A stretch of DNA of 64,000 nucleotides from Algoriphagus aestuarii (GCA_017051695.1 JAFIDK010000003.1:413426-477425), one strand, 5' to 3'; counted from the stretch's first letter, positions 9,387 through 19,507 are shown. Notes: generated by a model not told the origin, from the letters alone. Program-made: numbers and translations.

Positions 9387-10058
9387 TTAATTCAGTCTGA
9401 ACTTAATAGGCATGGTCATTCTGGATCTGACAGGTCTGTCTTTCATTCTTCCAGGTAGCCAATTGGGTGAATTTTTTATCACATCTAAAGCGACTTCATC
9501 ACATCCTCCTCCTACAGTTCTTACTAATTCTACATCTTGGATGGATCCATCAGTATTTACAACGAATCTAACAATTACTGTCCCTTCGATTCCCATTCTT
9601 CTCGCTTGGGAAGGATATTTTAAGTTTTTATTCAGGTATTCGTACCATTTTTCCATTCCTCCTTTAAAGGAAGCTTGAACTTCTACAAACTCTTTTATTT
9701 CATCTGGGTCTTCCTCCACAGGTGGTTTCATTGGCGCAATATCAGTTGGAATAGGCTCATGCTCCACACTGAAATCCACGATAGCGTCTAGTTTATCGAT
9801 GATAATGTCATCTTCTATGATTTCAATTTCAGGTTGTTGAATAACCAGAGGAGGGGTAGGGGGGTCTTGGCTGGTGACAGGGATATCCAGTATGTCCCAA
9901 TTGCTGTCCTCTTTATCAAATGTTTTAATTTGATAGTCTTCATAAGCTTTCCATTCAAAAGCCACCAATACTGCTGCAACACTGAGCATTAATCCCAGGT
10001 TAAAAATCAGACCGGACAGCCGACCAATGTCCGAATTTGGATTCTTTTTGTTTTCCAT
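9387..10058 (-). CDS. Energy transducer TonB-family protein (copy 1)
   Basis: This 223-residue inner-membrane protein carries energy from the proton motive force to outer-membrane TonB-dependent receptors. A single N-terminal membrane anchor spans about residues 17-37, followed by a periplasmic acidic and proline-rich stretch (around 'PPTPPL') and the C-terminal TonB domain. The domain carries the hallmark 'YPSQARRMGIEGTVIVRFVV', a 'GGGCDEVALDVI' helix and final strands 'MTMPIKFRLN'. The C-terminal domain is nearly identical in pattern to the neighbouring copy at 10206, while the linker differs in length and composition. It is separated from that copy by 147 bases including a terminator, so it probably has its own promoter. 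The SusC-type receptors at 40 kb are the kind of partner it could serve. Confidence 0.9.
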   Translation of the reverse strand: MENKKNPNSDIGRLSGLIFNLGLMLSVAAVLVAFEWKAYEDYQIKTFDKEDSNWDILDIPVTSQDPPTPPLVIQQPEIEIIEDDIIIDKLDAIVDFSVEHEPIPTDIAPMKPPVEEDPDEIKEFVEVQASFKGGMEKWYEYLNKNLKYPSQARRMGIEGTVIVRFVVNTDGSIQDVELVRTVGGGCDEVALDVIKNSPNWLPGRMKDRPVRSRMTMPIKFRLN

Positions 10059-10169
10059 GGTTTTGTTAGTTTAGGTAAAAATGAATACCTAAGAATTTAA
10101 CCTATTTATAAACAAAAGGCTAATTCCCTAACAATTATTAACTAATTAAAAAGTTGTTAAAAATAAGGC

Positions 10170-10198
10170 AAAAAAAAAAGACCCGAATTATCGGGTCT
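10170..10198 (-). terminator. Intrinsic terminator after the second TonB gene
   Basis: A perfect eight-base stem AGACCCGA/TCGGGTCT with loop ATTA is followed on the minus strand by about ten T. It lies just beyond the stop of the TonB-like gene at 10206 and insulates it from the next copy. Confidence 0.9.
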
Positions 10199-10205
10199 CT
10201 AATTT

Positions 10206-10880
10206 TTAGCTCAGTTTAAATCTGATTGGAAGTCTCATTCTGGTACGAACTGGTCTACCTCTTTGTTTACCTGGTTCCCATTTAGGAGCGGAAGAAACTA
10301 CTCTAATTGCTTCCTCATCGCAACCTCCACCAATTCCTCTCAAAACGTCAACGTCTTGAATTGAACCATCTGTGTTTACAACGAATACTACAATAACAGT
10401 TCCCTCGATTCCCATTCTTCTCGCTTGAGTAGGGTACTTCAAGTTTTTGCTTAGGTACTGGTTCCAACCTGACATTCCACCTGGAGGATTTGGTTGAGTT
10501 TCCACAACGTCAAAGATCTCATCAGCTTTCTCCTCAACAGGAGCCTCAGCAATGACTACTTCTTTGATGACAGTTTCTTCTTTCACATCCACATCAAAGT
10601 TAACTTCGATTTTTTCTTCGATCTCAACTTCGTCAGGGATTTCCTCAATGATAGGCTGCTCAACTGGCGGTGGTGGTGGCGGTGGCTGCTCGGTGATTGG
10701 AATATCAATCAGCTCTTCGAAATTGTCAGTCACCTGGCCCAGGTCCTTTAGAGCACCGTCGTCAAATGACTTCCATTCAAATGCAGCAAGAGTTGCGCCC
10801 ACAGCCACAGCTAAACCAAGATTCAGGAACATTCCTGATTTTTTGGTTAGGTCAGCCTTAGGAGTCTTTTTTGCTTCCAT
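10206..10880 (-). CDS. Energy transducer TonB-family protein (copy 2)
   Basis: This is a 224-residue paralogue of the adjacent TonB protein with the same architecture. It has an N-terminal anchor (about residues 18-36, 'LNLGLAVAVGATLAAFEW'), a proline run of six followed by a glutamate/valine-rich spacer, and a C-terminal TonB domain with 'YPTQARRMGIEGTVIV', 'GGGCDEEAIRVV' and 'RLPIRFKLS'. The run of prolines and charged residues fits the extended periplasm-spanning linker of TonB. It lies 67 bases downstream of the VanZ-like gene on the same strand and ends at a strong terminator, so it may be the last gene of the sprA transcript or start from its own promoter. Confidence 0.9.
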   Translation of the reverse strand: MEAKKTPKADLTKKSGMFLNLGLAVAVGATLAAFEWKSFDDGALKDLGQVTDNFEELIDIPITEQPPPPPPPVEQPIIEEIPDEVEIEEKIEVNFDVDVKEETVIKEVVIAEAPVEEKADEIFDVVETQPNPPGGMSGWNQYLSKNLKYPTQARRMGIEGTVIVVFVVNTDGSIQDVDVLRGIGGGCDEEAIRVVSSAPKWEPGKQRGRPVRTRMRLPIRFKLS

Positions 10881-10947
10881 GGTGAATTGGTTTATACAGG
10901 TTAAATTTTTTCTATTTTAGAATAACAAGTCTAAGAATTTAGGACGA

Positions 10948-11319
10948 TTATTCCAAGTTGTTTTTTATAGATGACAGCTTAAAATATGTGAAGAATCCTG
11001 CGATTCCACCTATCTCATTGACCATCATGTCCATATAATCATACGTACGAAAGGGGACAAATTGTTGCAGATACTCCAAAACTATTCCGGCTAATACTCC
11101 GAAAATCACATAGTTAACTAGAAGTCTTCTGCTGAATTTCCCCTTGTTTTCAGCCTTTATTCCTACTCCGCACCATAGGAAACTTAAAATGCTGAAACAG
11201 ATAAAATGAATGAATTTATCTTGAAAGTTAAATACATCCACTTCTGGAAATTTGTCTCCCGGAGTAAGCATGGCGACTGAAATAGTGATCAGCCAGGCTA
11301 GACTCAAGATTAATCTCAA
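10948..11319 (-). CDS. VanZ-like membrane protein
   Basis: This 123-residue protein has four hydrophobic segments and the VanZ-family pattern: 'TPGDKFPE' after the first helix, 'FQDKFIHFICFSIL' and 'VLEYLQQFVPFRTYDYMDMMVNEIGG'. VanZ-like proteins are small inner-membrane proteins, some linked to glycopeptide resistance, but most have no assigned role. The only plausible start is a TTG at 11319, 11 bases after the gcvH stop, which suggests cotranscription with gcvH. No in-frame ATG precedes the first membrane segment. Its neighbours do not point to antibiotic resistance. Confidence 0.78.
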   Translation of the reverse strand: MRLILSLAWLITISVAMLTPGDKFPEVDVFNFQDKFIHFICFSILSFLWCGVGIKAENKGKFSRRLLVNYVIFGVLAGIVLEYLQQFVPFRTYDYMDMMVNEIGGIAGFFTYFKLSSIKNNLE

Positions 11320-11330
11320 ACTTTTCTTGA

Positions 11331-11705
11331 TTAAGCTCCTACTAAGTCTGCGTATTCTTCAGAAGAGAGCAAAGCGGAAACATCACCAGTAATTTTAACT
11401 TTCACCATCCATCCTTCACCATATGGATCAGAATTGACAAGTTCTGGCTCATCGGCTAGTTTTTCGTTCAATTCAGTTACCTCACCAGCAATTGGCATAA
11501 ATAGATCAGATACTGTTTTGACTGCTTCAACTGTACCAAAAACCTCTTCAGCATCGAGTGATTCACCTACGGTTTCAACTTCCACATAAACAATATCCCC
11601 TAGTTCTGATTGTGCAAAATCAGTAATTCCGATGGTAGCGATATCGCCTTCGATTTTTACCCACTCGTGGTCTTTTGTGTATTTTAATTCTTGTGGAATA
11701 TTCAT
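11331..11705 (-). CDS. gcvH: Glycine cleavage system H protein
   Basis: This 124-residue protein shuttles the methylamine group between the P, T and L proteins of the glycine cleavage complex. It begins '[18 protein letters not shown]', has '[18 protein letters not shown]', and carries the lipoate-attachment lysine at K63 in '[12 protein letters not shown]'. Length and conserved blocks match the family throughout. It lies 56 bases downstream of sprA and 11 bases upstream of the VanZ-like gene. The other glycine-cleavage genes are not nearby, which is normal for this phylum. Confidence 0.95.
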   Translation of the reverse strand: MNIPQELKYTKDHEWVKIEGDIATIGITDFAQSELGDIVYVEVETVGESLDAEEVFGTVEAVKTVSDLFMPIAGEVTELNEKLADEPELVNSDPYGEGWMVKVKITGDVSALLSSEEYADLVGA

Positions 11706-11730
11706 AATTGAATGTTTTAGTAAAGAGTCC

Positions 11731-11738
11731 CAAAATTA
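11731..11738 (-). promoter_or_regulatory. Possible -7 promoter element of gcvH
   Basis: On the minus strand the sequence reads TAATTTTG, matching the Bacteroidota -7 consensus TAnnTTTG, 26 bases before the gcvH start in the sprA-gcvH gap. I see no matching -33 TTTG at the usual spacing, so gcvH may instead be read from the sprA transcript. Confidence 0.3.
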
Positions 11739-11761
11739 AAAGGAATCAGGCTAAATAAAAT

Positions 11762-14700
11762 CTATTGGGACAAATTAAATCTTAATTGTCCTCCAAATGA
11801 AGTTGAAGATCTTCGATAAGCAGTAGTTACTCGTGGATCATTGATGGTTCTGTCAAAATAAAGAGTCAAACTTAAATTCTGATTAATCAAATATCCGACA
11901 GTTGGTCTGATCTGAATATTTAAATTTCCATTTGTGATGGTACTGCCTTCTTCTATTTTTCGCTGAACTTGTCTTGTATCTAAAATTTTGGTGTTGAGAC
12001 GAAGTGTCAGGTCATTTTTCAATATTTTCTGTTGCCCTTGGATTTTGAAAGGGACTTTTACTCCGGCCTTGGTATACCCAATATCTAATCCAAAGTCATT
12101 GCTTCGTTGTTCGGTTACCTGGGCGTTTGAGAAGTTAAGCCCTAAACTTCTCTCCTTATTATACTGGACAGCGATGTTTAATCTGTCTTTTGTAAGCAGA
12201 TCCAGTCCGATCAATGGGGAGAAACGCTCCGTCATGACCACTTGGTTAAGGACATAAATCGGTATAAACTGTCCTTCATCATTGGTGACATTTGCCACAG
12301 GGATTTTTTGAAGTGTATTATAAAGTTCTAATCCTTGTTGGTATTGGAGAGAGTTTGAAAAATTGCTTGCATCATAAGTGGATGTATATCCATGTAGGAT
12401 ATTAATGCTACTGAAAATATCACTTAAACCTTTTAGCCTGGATAATCCCCTGTATTCCAGTCTCCAATTTGGTAAAGGTGTTTTCGGGAAAGGGTTCAGT
12501 TTAGTTTCTGAAGGATTTTGTCCCCGATAGGCAGCTAGGAAGGAAGGGATTAAAACATCCTGTCCATTGATGGAGTATTCTCCAGTACTTGGGTTCTCAG
12601 CGTCTAATCTTCCTTTAATTACGAAGCGGTTATTTTCGAAATCTGTAAAGAGTGGTGAATTGTTTTCAAAATCATCTTTTGAAAATGCCGTACCGATCAT
12701 AATGGTAGTGATGCTGTATGCTCCCAAACGGTTAGGACTGATGGATTCAAAATCTCCTGGATTATCCATCGAATTCCTGAATATTTCCTGATAGTCCCCG
12801 GTTTCACGTTTTGAGGCAGTCAATGTGATTCTGAAGTCTTGGAAAGGTTCAATTAAACTTCCTAATCTTAAATTCATCGCTCTATTTTGGCGGAATGGTT
12901 GGGTTAATTCTGAGCTAGGAGCCATTGATCCATCATTTGCCAAAGAATACCTGATTCCAGGATCTTGACTTCCGAATAAGAATGCCAATCCTGGATTGCT
13001 AAAGGCTCTGTCCATTCCCAATAATCCTGTATTTGGTAAATATCCAGGCAAGAATGTTCCTTCCACCAAGCCATAATTAAAAGTCACTTCTTTGACCATC
13101 ATCAGGGCTTTTAGAAGTTTATTACTAAATGGTGTACCGATGGTATCTTCTGCCTGAACAGCCCCTCTTCCCGGAACAGGAGGCCTTTTAGGAGCATTTA
13201 GCGCCGCAAGTTTTTTGCTTTTGTTATATAATTTGATCAGGTCTAATTTTCCTGTGATAGACTGGTCACGGGAGTTTTGTATCACATTTCCCAAAGTGTC
13301 CTTTTGGCCGATAGCACCTGTTTGCCAGGTGTATGTTGCATTGTATTTATAATCTGCCCTAATCCAGTCCGTTATTGGTGATTTGTCAAAAGGGATGGTA
13401 TAATTCAGGTTCACTGAATGATTGTAATTCGTCTTTCGGCCGAAATTCCAGAAATTGGCTCTGACCGAATCCTGCTTTGCCTCCGAATCTAGATCGCCTT
13501 CCGGCTCATCGATTACAGCCATGATCCTGGAGGAATAATCAACCCGAAGATTTCTTGTCAGATCCCAGTTGAGCGTATAAAATCGGTTCATAAAAAAGCT
13601 CTTTTGAAACAATGGATCCACCCCAGAGGTATTCAGTTGATCATTTCTATACTGGGATCTTAAAAATCTTCGATCAATGTCCAATCTAGCCAAAACAAGG
13701 GTAGGTGCTAGATTTAAGTTAAAATCTTTGATAAGTCTTAAATGGGGAGAGTTCAACCACTGGGCATTTTTAAATGGCTCAACAGTCAAAGGCGTAGGCT
13801 GGAAGCTATATGTGATGTTTCCTTTATAGGTTTTGAAATCATAGTCTTGTATCTGTGCATTGGTTTGTTTGACTGTACCATATGCATAGGAAAAGGATAA
13901 GTTGCTGATGTCATAGAAGCGACTTTTGGAATCAGGATTGGTTTTGATTTTCCTGACATTATTAAAGCTCACATTTTTGCGTTTCAATTGATCTAATGCG
14001 ATTCTTCGATAGGCATCCCTTTCAGAGTCTGTTTCAAATTTACCTAAAGCTATTTCAAATGGAACATCAGGATTTAGCGGATCGTATTCAGGCCGGGTAG
14101 AGGAATTTTCTATACTGAAATACATCGGAATGCTGATTCCCAATTGTTCTGGTAGAAGTTTATGAATATCGATATTGGTAGAAATATCGTATTGAGTGGT
14201 AGACTGTCGTGCACGCTCCGATAATCTGGTTTCCAATCCTCCAAAACCTATGGAGTTATGTCTGATAGATGCTGAAACCACAGCCACATCAGCAATTTTC
14301 GCATTAAGTAATGCGTTGGCAGCCCAGCCATTTGATTTGGTGAAACCGGTAACTCTTAATTCGTTTGCCCAGAAACAAATGCTCTTGCTTGAACCACCCG
14401 TATCTCCTGGATTTCTTGCTCCGATCATCATACCTTGGATAAGACTGAGCTCAGGCCTTCCTACTACAGTAACTTTATACTGCCTGATTTGCTGTGAAAA
14501 AGGAAGATTTAATGGGACCTGATTATTGTCCCTTTCTACTTTTACACCGACTATTTCCTGGATCGCGATATCTATTTCATTTTCCAAAGGCCAAATTTGC
14601 CGAGGGTCTCTCGTTCCTTTTGGAGTGATGAGTAGCGGAACTTCGATTTCGTAATAGTTATCTGTATAGTCCGTGCCCATCCGAAGGAAAGCTGTAATTT

Positions 14701-17700
14701 CTCCATCGACAGCATCTTCACTATCTGCGTGCAAGAACATTTTGATTCTTTCGAATTGAACCAAATCCTGGGTGATATTTCTGAAAACCCCTCTGGCATC
14801 ATGTGCTGCCAAGTCCTCAATACAAACTCTCAAAGATTGTTCGTTCAGCCTTCTTTCGACCGTCGAGGTATTGTCCCGATCTCGATTGATTCCTGGAGGA
14901 AGGACATAAGGACTCTGAGTGGCACTTCCCTGACTGTTTTGCTCGATGCCTACCACATCCACTCTGACATTAGAAACATCAGGCTCAGGGATCTCGAATA
15001 AACCTCTTTCATAAAGAGACTCCTGAAAAACTCTCCATTGGCTACCTATCATTCTAAAATTAGCCATTCTCAAAACAACAGGTTGCTCAAATTGTGTCAG
15101 ATAAGTCCTCATCCAACGAATGGATTTGTATCCAGTAATATCTCCCTGAACACGATCTGGCTGTCTTACCGGAATCCTAAATAGATACCAGTCTACATTT
15201 TCTCCTCCTTCATTATGGGTGACTTTGTCTACAATGTAATTTTGGCCTACGATTAAATTCCCTGGTTTTAAATCTATTTCATACTCATAGTAGTTCTCCA
15301 GTTCATTGATCGTATTATCTGTATTCAAATCCTCATTGTCAGGGTTATTGGAGCCTGACGGGGTGTAGGGGAGGTTTTTGTTAATGGTCACAGGAGTGTT
15401 TCCTTCCATCCCGTTAAACTTCTTATATCTCTCCAGAATTTTAGCATCTTCTTGATCAAAACTTTCGTCCAGGTAATATTGAAAAAGGTCGGCCGATACG
15501 TCTTGATTAATGATGTTTCTGGCCTGTTGAGACACATTTAGTCTACTTAGGAATCTGGAGTTAAAAAAGCTTTGTTCGTCTTCATTTCTCAAACCGTCCA
15601 AACCTACATCTTGATTTTCCCTGGATGATTCTGAATTGTCAAAAGCAGGTAGGAGGTATTGCTCTCTAGTGATTCTGCCCCATTCGTTGGATGAAGTTTC
15701 TGTAGGATCTCCATCAGCAGGAAGTCCGTTTTCGAAGGCATGCCTGCCATCTTTCATCACATCTTCTGAAATATCCCCAAGGTTCAAAAACAGCTTACCA
15801 CCGGTTGTGTTGTTTTCATTGAAAATGCCATCGAGAACTCTTCCGTTTTCTCCTTCAATAAAGGGATCTAGCAACCAAAATTCGATGTATTCTATATTGG
15901 TTCTGTCAAAATCCACTTCGGTAGTAATTGCACGAGTCACTCCCCCGTAATTTAGTTTTGGGTTAGGAAGTAGCCCGTCAAATGTCAGATTGGTATTGTA
16001 GTTATACATCCCTCTCTCACTTGGGAAATAGGCAAGTTCGAAGAGGGGTTCAGGTGTGATAATTACAGTACGATCCTGTTGTGGGAAAATTTCCTGTGGT
16101 ACTACCCGTCTTACATAGTGATTTCTGCGATCTTCTCTGGTGATATTGGTTGGTACACCCGGACCACTTTCCCGGTAAAAAATATTATCAATATTGTACC
16201 AAGCTAAACGTGCTCTTCTATAAGTTGCTCCAAGAAGGTCTTCCGTCTGATTGCTCAAGTCAAAACGGTTGTCATCTGTTTCTGGTGTCGATGCTAATTT
16301 CCAGTTTTGATTTGCAGCTCCTCCTAGGTTAAAAGGAGTTACGGCAGCCTCAAAATCGTCAATGTAGGACGCTTGATCTCCATCGACTTGGTTGGATGTT
16401 CCAGGTATTAAATGCGCAAACTCCCCACTTAGATTGACAAGTGAGGTTTCTTTAGTATCGGTAAATGGCAAGGCATCTGCCATTTTGGTCAGCCATCTGG
16501 ATTCATCTGCGAAATTCGCATCTAATCCCCAAAGACTATTTCGAAGAGTTTCATTTCCAGTCGCAATTCTGGTGACATTGGGTCTTTCGTTGAGATAAAG
16601 GAATGTACCTCCGAGATTGAATTTGTCACTAAACAGATAATCTAATCTGGTTCCCAGCAAGCTCCTCGTTTGGAATGAAACCAAATCAGCCTTCTCGAAA
16701 CTAATGCTGATTTGTTTTCCGGACTGAAGGATCGCATCATTGATAATTACAACCCTGCCGACATTGTAATCTATAGTAAAGTCCACTCCTTCGGTCAATG
16801 GAATATTTCCTGCCTGGACGATGACTGAACCTGGAGAAATATTCAGCCCAGGCAATTGAATTTCCGAAGCGGATCCTGCTGTCAATCGACCTTTGATGAA
16901 ATATTTATTCAGTCTGGTGACTAATTCGGCATCAGCCTGGGTCGTTCTGTAAAGGGTATCGTAAACATATTTGTCCTTCAGGACGATTTCACCAGGGAGG
17001 AAATTCTTTTCTAGATTTGACCCAAAAGGTTCCAATACAGGAAAAACCAATAATCCTCGGTCAGGTAAAATGGTGAGTCCCTCGACGTAGTCAAAATTTC
17101 CATCAGGGGCTGGGTCGTTTTGAGGATTTAGATTGTCTAGTCCTGTGAGACGAATTAAGGGTTTGTCTTTGACATTCTCACCTTCCAGCAAAGAAGGGTT
17201 GTCCAATCCTGTTCGGTCATCCCTATAAATCACCTGTAATTGGAAACCTTCTCTAAGCAACTGATTGGCGTTGAGGTTATACACGTTTTTCATCATCAAG
17301 TCCCAGGTAGGAACTCTCGGATTGATACGGGCAGGTCTCAATAATTTCAGGAAAATGAGTTCATCTTCCTGCCGGTTTTGATAGTCCTCAGTGAGTTCAC
17401 CTACCTTATAAACCTGTCCGTTATAAGTATATTCAAAAGACACAGCGAGTACTTCATCATTCTGTAACTTCCTAAATAGAGAAAGATAACCTAGCTGAGC
17501 ATTGAAATAGAATTCTGTAGGACCAAGTTTTCTTGATCCGTTGATCTGCTCGAAGTCTACCCCTTTTTTGATTCCTAAGCTGGATTCCATCGCCCTTGCA
17601 CCTGTATCAAAAGGTCTGAAAGTGGGGTTATTGGAAATGTTGCTAAAAAGCAAATTGGAACCGTTGGCAGCTGGTGCACCTGGTGTTCCCGGGCCAATGT

Positions 17701-18895
17701 TTGGGTTGGAAGGATTTAATAATTTCTGTCCTTCTCCCAGATCCATAAAAGCAGCAAAATTTCGAAGGGTTTCGGTATTGGAAGCCCTGTTCATGATGTA
17801 AACCTCGATTCTGGTTACATTCACTCCAGATAAGACTTGTGGGAGACCTCGTAACCATCTTTCATAATTGTCTCTGAAAAAATGAGCTAAAAAGAAATGG
17901 CGGTTTTCATCGTATTTTGATGCTTGAATGTCAAATGATCTACCTTGACCGTTGGCATCGATAATCAATTGATCTCTTCTTCCTCTTTGAGTGGATGCTA
18001 CGGCAGTGACTCCCAATTTGCCAAATTGTAGTTGGGTTTTCACCCCAAAAAGGTTTTGAGCACCTTGGATTAATCTATTTTGAACCGGCATACTGACGTT
18101 TCCGATCTCAATGGATTTGATAATATCTTCTTCGAATCCGTTGTATTCTAATTTTAATTGGTTTTGGAAATCAAATGAATTGTTCGAATCAAAGTTTGCT
18201 CCGATTTTCATTTTCTCACCAAGGGAGCCGTTGACAGCCATCTGAATCTGCTGATCAAAATTAAAACCTCCATTTTGCTGCTGGCGAATCGGTAAGGTAG
18301 GGTTGTCGATTCTTCTGAAAATAGCTCCGAAATCCAGATTTACATATCCTGTAGGGACAATAGAAATTTTATCGCCGCCAAAAATCCTATCAAAAGACGG
18401 GCTTACTGTCAGCGGAGGAATAAGTCCTCTGCCTTCTACGGCACTTTCGCCATCTCCACCTCGGGACCTGCTTCTCCAATAATCCTGTCTGACTTTGTAT
18501 TCCTGGATTTTTGAAAATTCCTCAAAATCGTATTCCTGCTCGTTACCGATTCGAGTACTGTCTAGTTCCTCAACGATATTATACCTGAGGGTAGAATCGA
18601 CTCGTACCTGGACGTTTTGCTCGGTAAGTGGGCTGGGTATAAATGGGGATTGGGGCCGTAGGAAAGGGTTTCGGTAGGGGTATAGAGGACTTGTCCTCAT
18701 ATTTTGCCAAAGCAAAAATGAGGGAGCCATTCTCCTAAAATTAAGAGAATCGATTCGCGTTTGGAGGCTATCGGTTGCGGTTTGCTGTGCCTGGGAAGTA
18801 GAAAAGGCAAGAAAAAACCCAAACAGGATGAAGTATTTGGGTAAACCACCGAAATACCTCCTCCTGCAAAAAGTCAGTAACTTCCGAAAGTTCAA
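11762..18895 (-). CDS. sprA: Type IX secretion system outer-membrane translocon SprA (Sov)
   Basis: This 2377-residue protein has the size of SprA/Sov, the very large single-chain outer-membrane barrel through which type IX cargo leaves the periplasm. After a signal peptide (about 1-37, ending TSQAQ), the protein has SprA-typical features: a plug-like start, many aromatic beta strands, 'DQASYIDDFEAA', 'RLAWYNIDNIFYR', 'RRVVPQEIFP', and a C-terminal 'SFGGQLRFNLSQ'. The start is a TTG at 18895; the reading frame opens only four codons upstream, after the ruvA end, and no ATG occurs before residue 50. It lies 12 bases after ruvA and probably belongs to the same operon. Together with the PorU-like gene at the left edge it shows the organism secretes by type IX. 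Confidence 0.95.
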   Translation of the reverse strand: MNFRKLLTFCRRRYFGGLPKYFILFGFFLAFSTSQAQQTATDSLQTRIDSLNFRRMAPSFLLWQNMRTSPLYPYRNPFLRPQSPFIPSPLTEQNVQVRVDSTLRYNIVEELDSTRIGNEQEYDFEEFSKIQEYKVRQDYWRSRSRGGDGESAVEGRGLIPPLTVSPSFDRIFGGDKISIVPTGYVNLDFGAIFRRIDNPTLPIRQQQNGGFNFDQQIQMAVNGSLGEKMKIGANFDSNNSFDFQNQLKLEYNGFEEDIIKSIEIGNVSMPVQNRLIQGAQNLFGVKTQLQFGKLGVTAVASTQRGRRDQLIIDANGQGRSFDIQASKYDENRHFFLAHFFRDNYERWLRGLPQVLSGVNVTRIEVYIMNRASNTETLRNFAAFMDLGEGQKLLNPSNPNIGPGTPGAPAANGSNLLFSNISNNPTFRPFDTGARAMESSLGIKKGVDFEQINGSRKLGPTEFYFNAQLGYLSLFRKLQNDEVLAVSFEYTYNGQVYKVGELTEDYQNRQEDELIFLKLLRPARINPRVPTWDLMMKNVYNLNANQLLREGFQLQVIYRDDRTGLDNPSLLEGENVKDKPLIRLTGLDNLNPQNDPAPDGNFDYVEGLTILPDRGLLVFPVLEPFGSNLEKNFLPGEIVLKDKYVYDTLYRTTQADAELVTRLNKYFIKGRLTAGSASEIQLPGLNISPGSVIVQAGNIPLTEGVDFTIDYNVGRVVIINDAILQSGKQISISFEKADLVSFQTRSLLGTRLDYLFSDKFNLGGTFLYLNERPNVTRIATGNETLRNSLWGLDANFADESRWLTKMADALPFTDTKETSLVNLSGEFAHLIPGTSNQVDGDQASYIDDFEAAVTPFNLGGAANQNWKLASTPETDDNRFDLSNQTEDLLGATYRRARLAWYNIDNIFYRESGPGVPTNITREDRRNHYVRRVVPQEIFPQQDRTVIITPEPLFELAYFPSERGMYNYNTNLTFDGLLPNPKLNYGGVTRAITTEVDFDRTNIEYIEFWLLDPFIEGENGRVLDGIFNENNTTGGKLFLNLGDISEDVMKDGRHAFENGLPADGDPTETSSNEWGRITREQYLLPAFDNSESSRENQDVGLDGLRNEDEQSFFNSRFLSRLNVSQQARNIINQDVSADLFQYYLDESFDQEDAKILERYKKFNGMEGNTPVTINKNLPYTPSGSNNPDNEDLNTDNTINELENYYEYEIDLKPGNLIVGQNYIVDKVTHNEGGENVDWYLFRIPVRQPDRVQGDITGYKSIRWMRTYLTQFEQPVVLRMANFRMIGSQWRVFQESLYERGLFEIPEPDVSNVRVDVVGIEQNSQGSATQSPYVLPPGINRDRDNTSTVERRLNEQSLRVCIEDLAAHDARGVFRNITQDLVQFERIKMFLHADSEDAVDGEITAFLRMGTDYTDNYYEIEVPLLITPKGTRDPRQIWPLENEIDIAIQEIVGVKVERDNNQVPLNLPFSQQIRQYKVTVVGRPELSLIQGMMIGARNPGDTGGSSKSICFWANELRVTGFTKSNGWAANALLNAKIADVAVVSASIRHNSIGFGGLETRLSERARQSTTQYDISTNIDIHKLLPEQLGISIPMYFSIENSSTRPEYDPLNPDVPFEIALGKFETDSERDAYRRIALDQLKRKNVSFNNVRKIKTNPDSKSRFYDISNLSFSYAYGTVKQTNAQIQDYDFKTYKGNITYSFQPTPLTVEPFKNAQWLNSPHLRLIKDFNLNLAPTLVLARLDIDRRFLRSQYRNDQLNTSGVDPLFQKSFFMNRFYTLNWDLTRNLRVDYSSRIMAVIDEPEGDLDSEAKQDSVRANFWNFGRKTNYNHSVNLNYTIPFDKSPITDWIRADYKYNATYTWQTGAIGQKDTLGNVIQNSRDQSITGKLDLIKLYNKSKKLAALNAPKRPPVPGRGAVQAEDTIGTPFSNKLLKALMMVKEVTFNYGLVEGTFLPGYLPNTGLLGMDRAFSNPGLAFLFGSQDPGIRYSLANDGSMAPSSELTQPFRQNRAMNLRLGSLIEPFQDFRITLTASKRETGDYQEIFRNSMDNPGDFESISPNRLGAYSITTIMIGTAFSKDDFENNSPLFTDFENNRFVIKGRLDAENPSTGEYSINGQDVLIPSFLAAYRGQNPSETKLNPFPKTPLPNWRLEYRGLSRLKGLSDIFSSINILHGYTSTYDASNFSNSLQYQQGLELYNTLQKIPVANVTNDEGQFIPIYVLNQVVMTERFSPLIGLDLLTKDRLNIAVQYNKERSLGLNFSNAQVTEQRSNDFGLDIGYTKAGVKVPFKIQGQQKILKNDLTLRLNTKILDTRQVQRKIEEGSTITNGNLNIQIRPTVGYLINQNLSLTLYFDRTINDPRVTTAYRRSSTSFGGQLRFNLSQ

Positions 18896-18907
18896 TGCAG
18901 CTTCAAA

Positions 18908-19507
18908 TTATGGTGTCTTTAAAGATGCTTTAATTAATTCTTCTAATGAAATTTCTCCAGTGGTTTTTTTCAATACCGAAGCGATGTTTTTTTCCGCAGC
19001 AGCTTTTGGGAACCCAAGAGTCATTAAGGCCTTTAACGCTTCTTCACGTACTTTATTGTCAGATTTCATAAAGCCAAATTGGCTAGGATTGGAATCTGTA
19101 GCACTCCCTTTTCCGACTTTGTCCTTGAGCTCCAAAATGATACGTTGGGCGGTTTTGGCTCCGATGCCTTTTACGTGCTGAATGGTAGCCACATCTCCTG
19201 AAAGAATTGCTTGTTCAATTTCTTCGGTATTCAAAGAAGAAAGAATCATTAAACCAGTAGATGGTCCTACTCCGTTGATGGAAATAAGCAGTAAAAAAAG
19301 TTTCTTTTCTCCCTCTTCTTTAAATCCAAAAAGAGTATGGGCATCTTCTTTAATATGTAAAAAGGTGAGAAGCTTAATTTGCTCCTCATCCTTGATTTTC
19401 GAATAAGTCTGTAACGATATCTTGACATGATATCCGATTCCATTTACGTCAATGATGACAAAAGTGGGATCTTTAAAAACTAACTTTCCACTTAGATAAT
19501 CGATCAT
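18908..19507 (-). CDS. ruvA: Holliday junction branch migration protein RuvA
   Basis: This is a 199-residue protein of normal length. It begins 'MIDYLSGKLVFKDPTFVIIDVNGIGYHV', the OB-fold domain. The helix-hairpin-helix segments 'LLISINGVGPSTGLMIL' and 'IQHVKGIGAKTAQRIILELKDK' bind the junction, and the C-terminal three-helix domain ('REEALKALMTLGFPKAAAE') contacts RuvB. RuvA tetramers bind four-way junctions and load the RuvB motor. The start overlaps the end of maeB by four bases and sprA follows after 12 bases. Confidence 0.96.
   Translation of the reverse strand: MIDYLSGKLVFKDPTFVIIDVNGIGYHVKISLQTYSKIKDEEQIKLLTFLHIKEDAHTLFGFKEEGEKKLFLLLISINGVGPSTGLMILSSLNTEEIEQAILSGDVATIQHVKGIGAKTAQRIILELKDKVGKGSATDSNPSQFGFMKSDNKVREEALKALMTLGFPKAAAEKNIASVLKKTTGEISLEELIKASLKTP

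Noticed and set aside
10552-10920. Plus-strand frame rich in Ser and Gly opposite the TonB gene
   Set aside because: It is the mirror of the proline-rich TonB linker; a poly-Gly run is the expected complement of proline codons.
10948-11319. Glycopeptide-resistance role for the VanZ-like gene
   Set aside because: No other van genes are near; VanZ-like proteins are common without such a role, and the context is the sprA operon.
14196-18677. Several open frames opposite sprA
   Set aside because: They have no family features and their length is explained by codon bias of the very long sprA gene.
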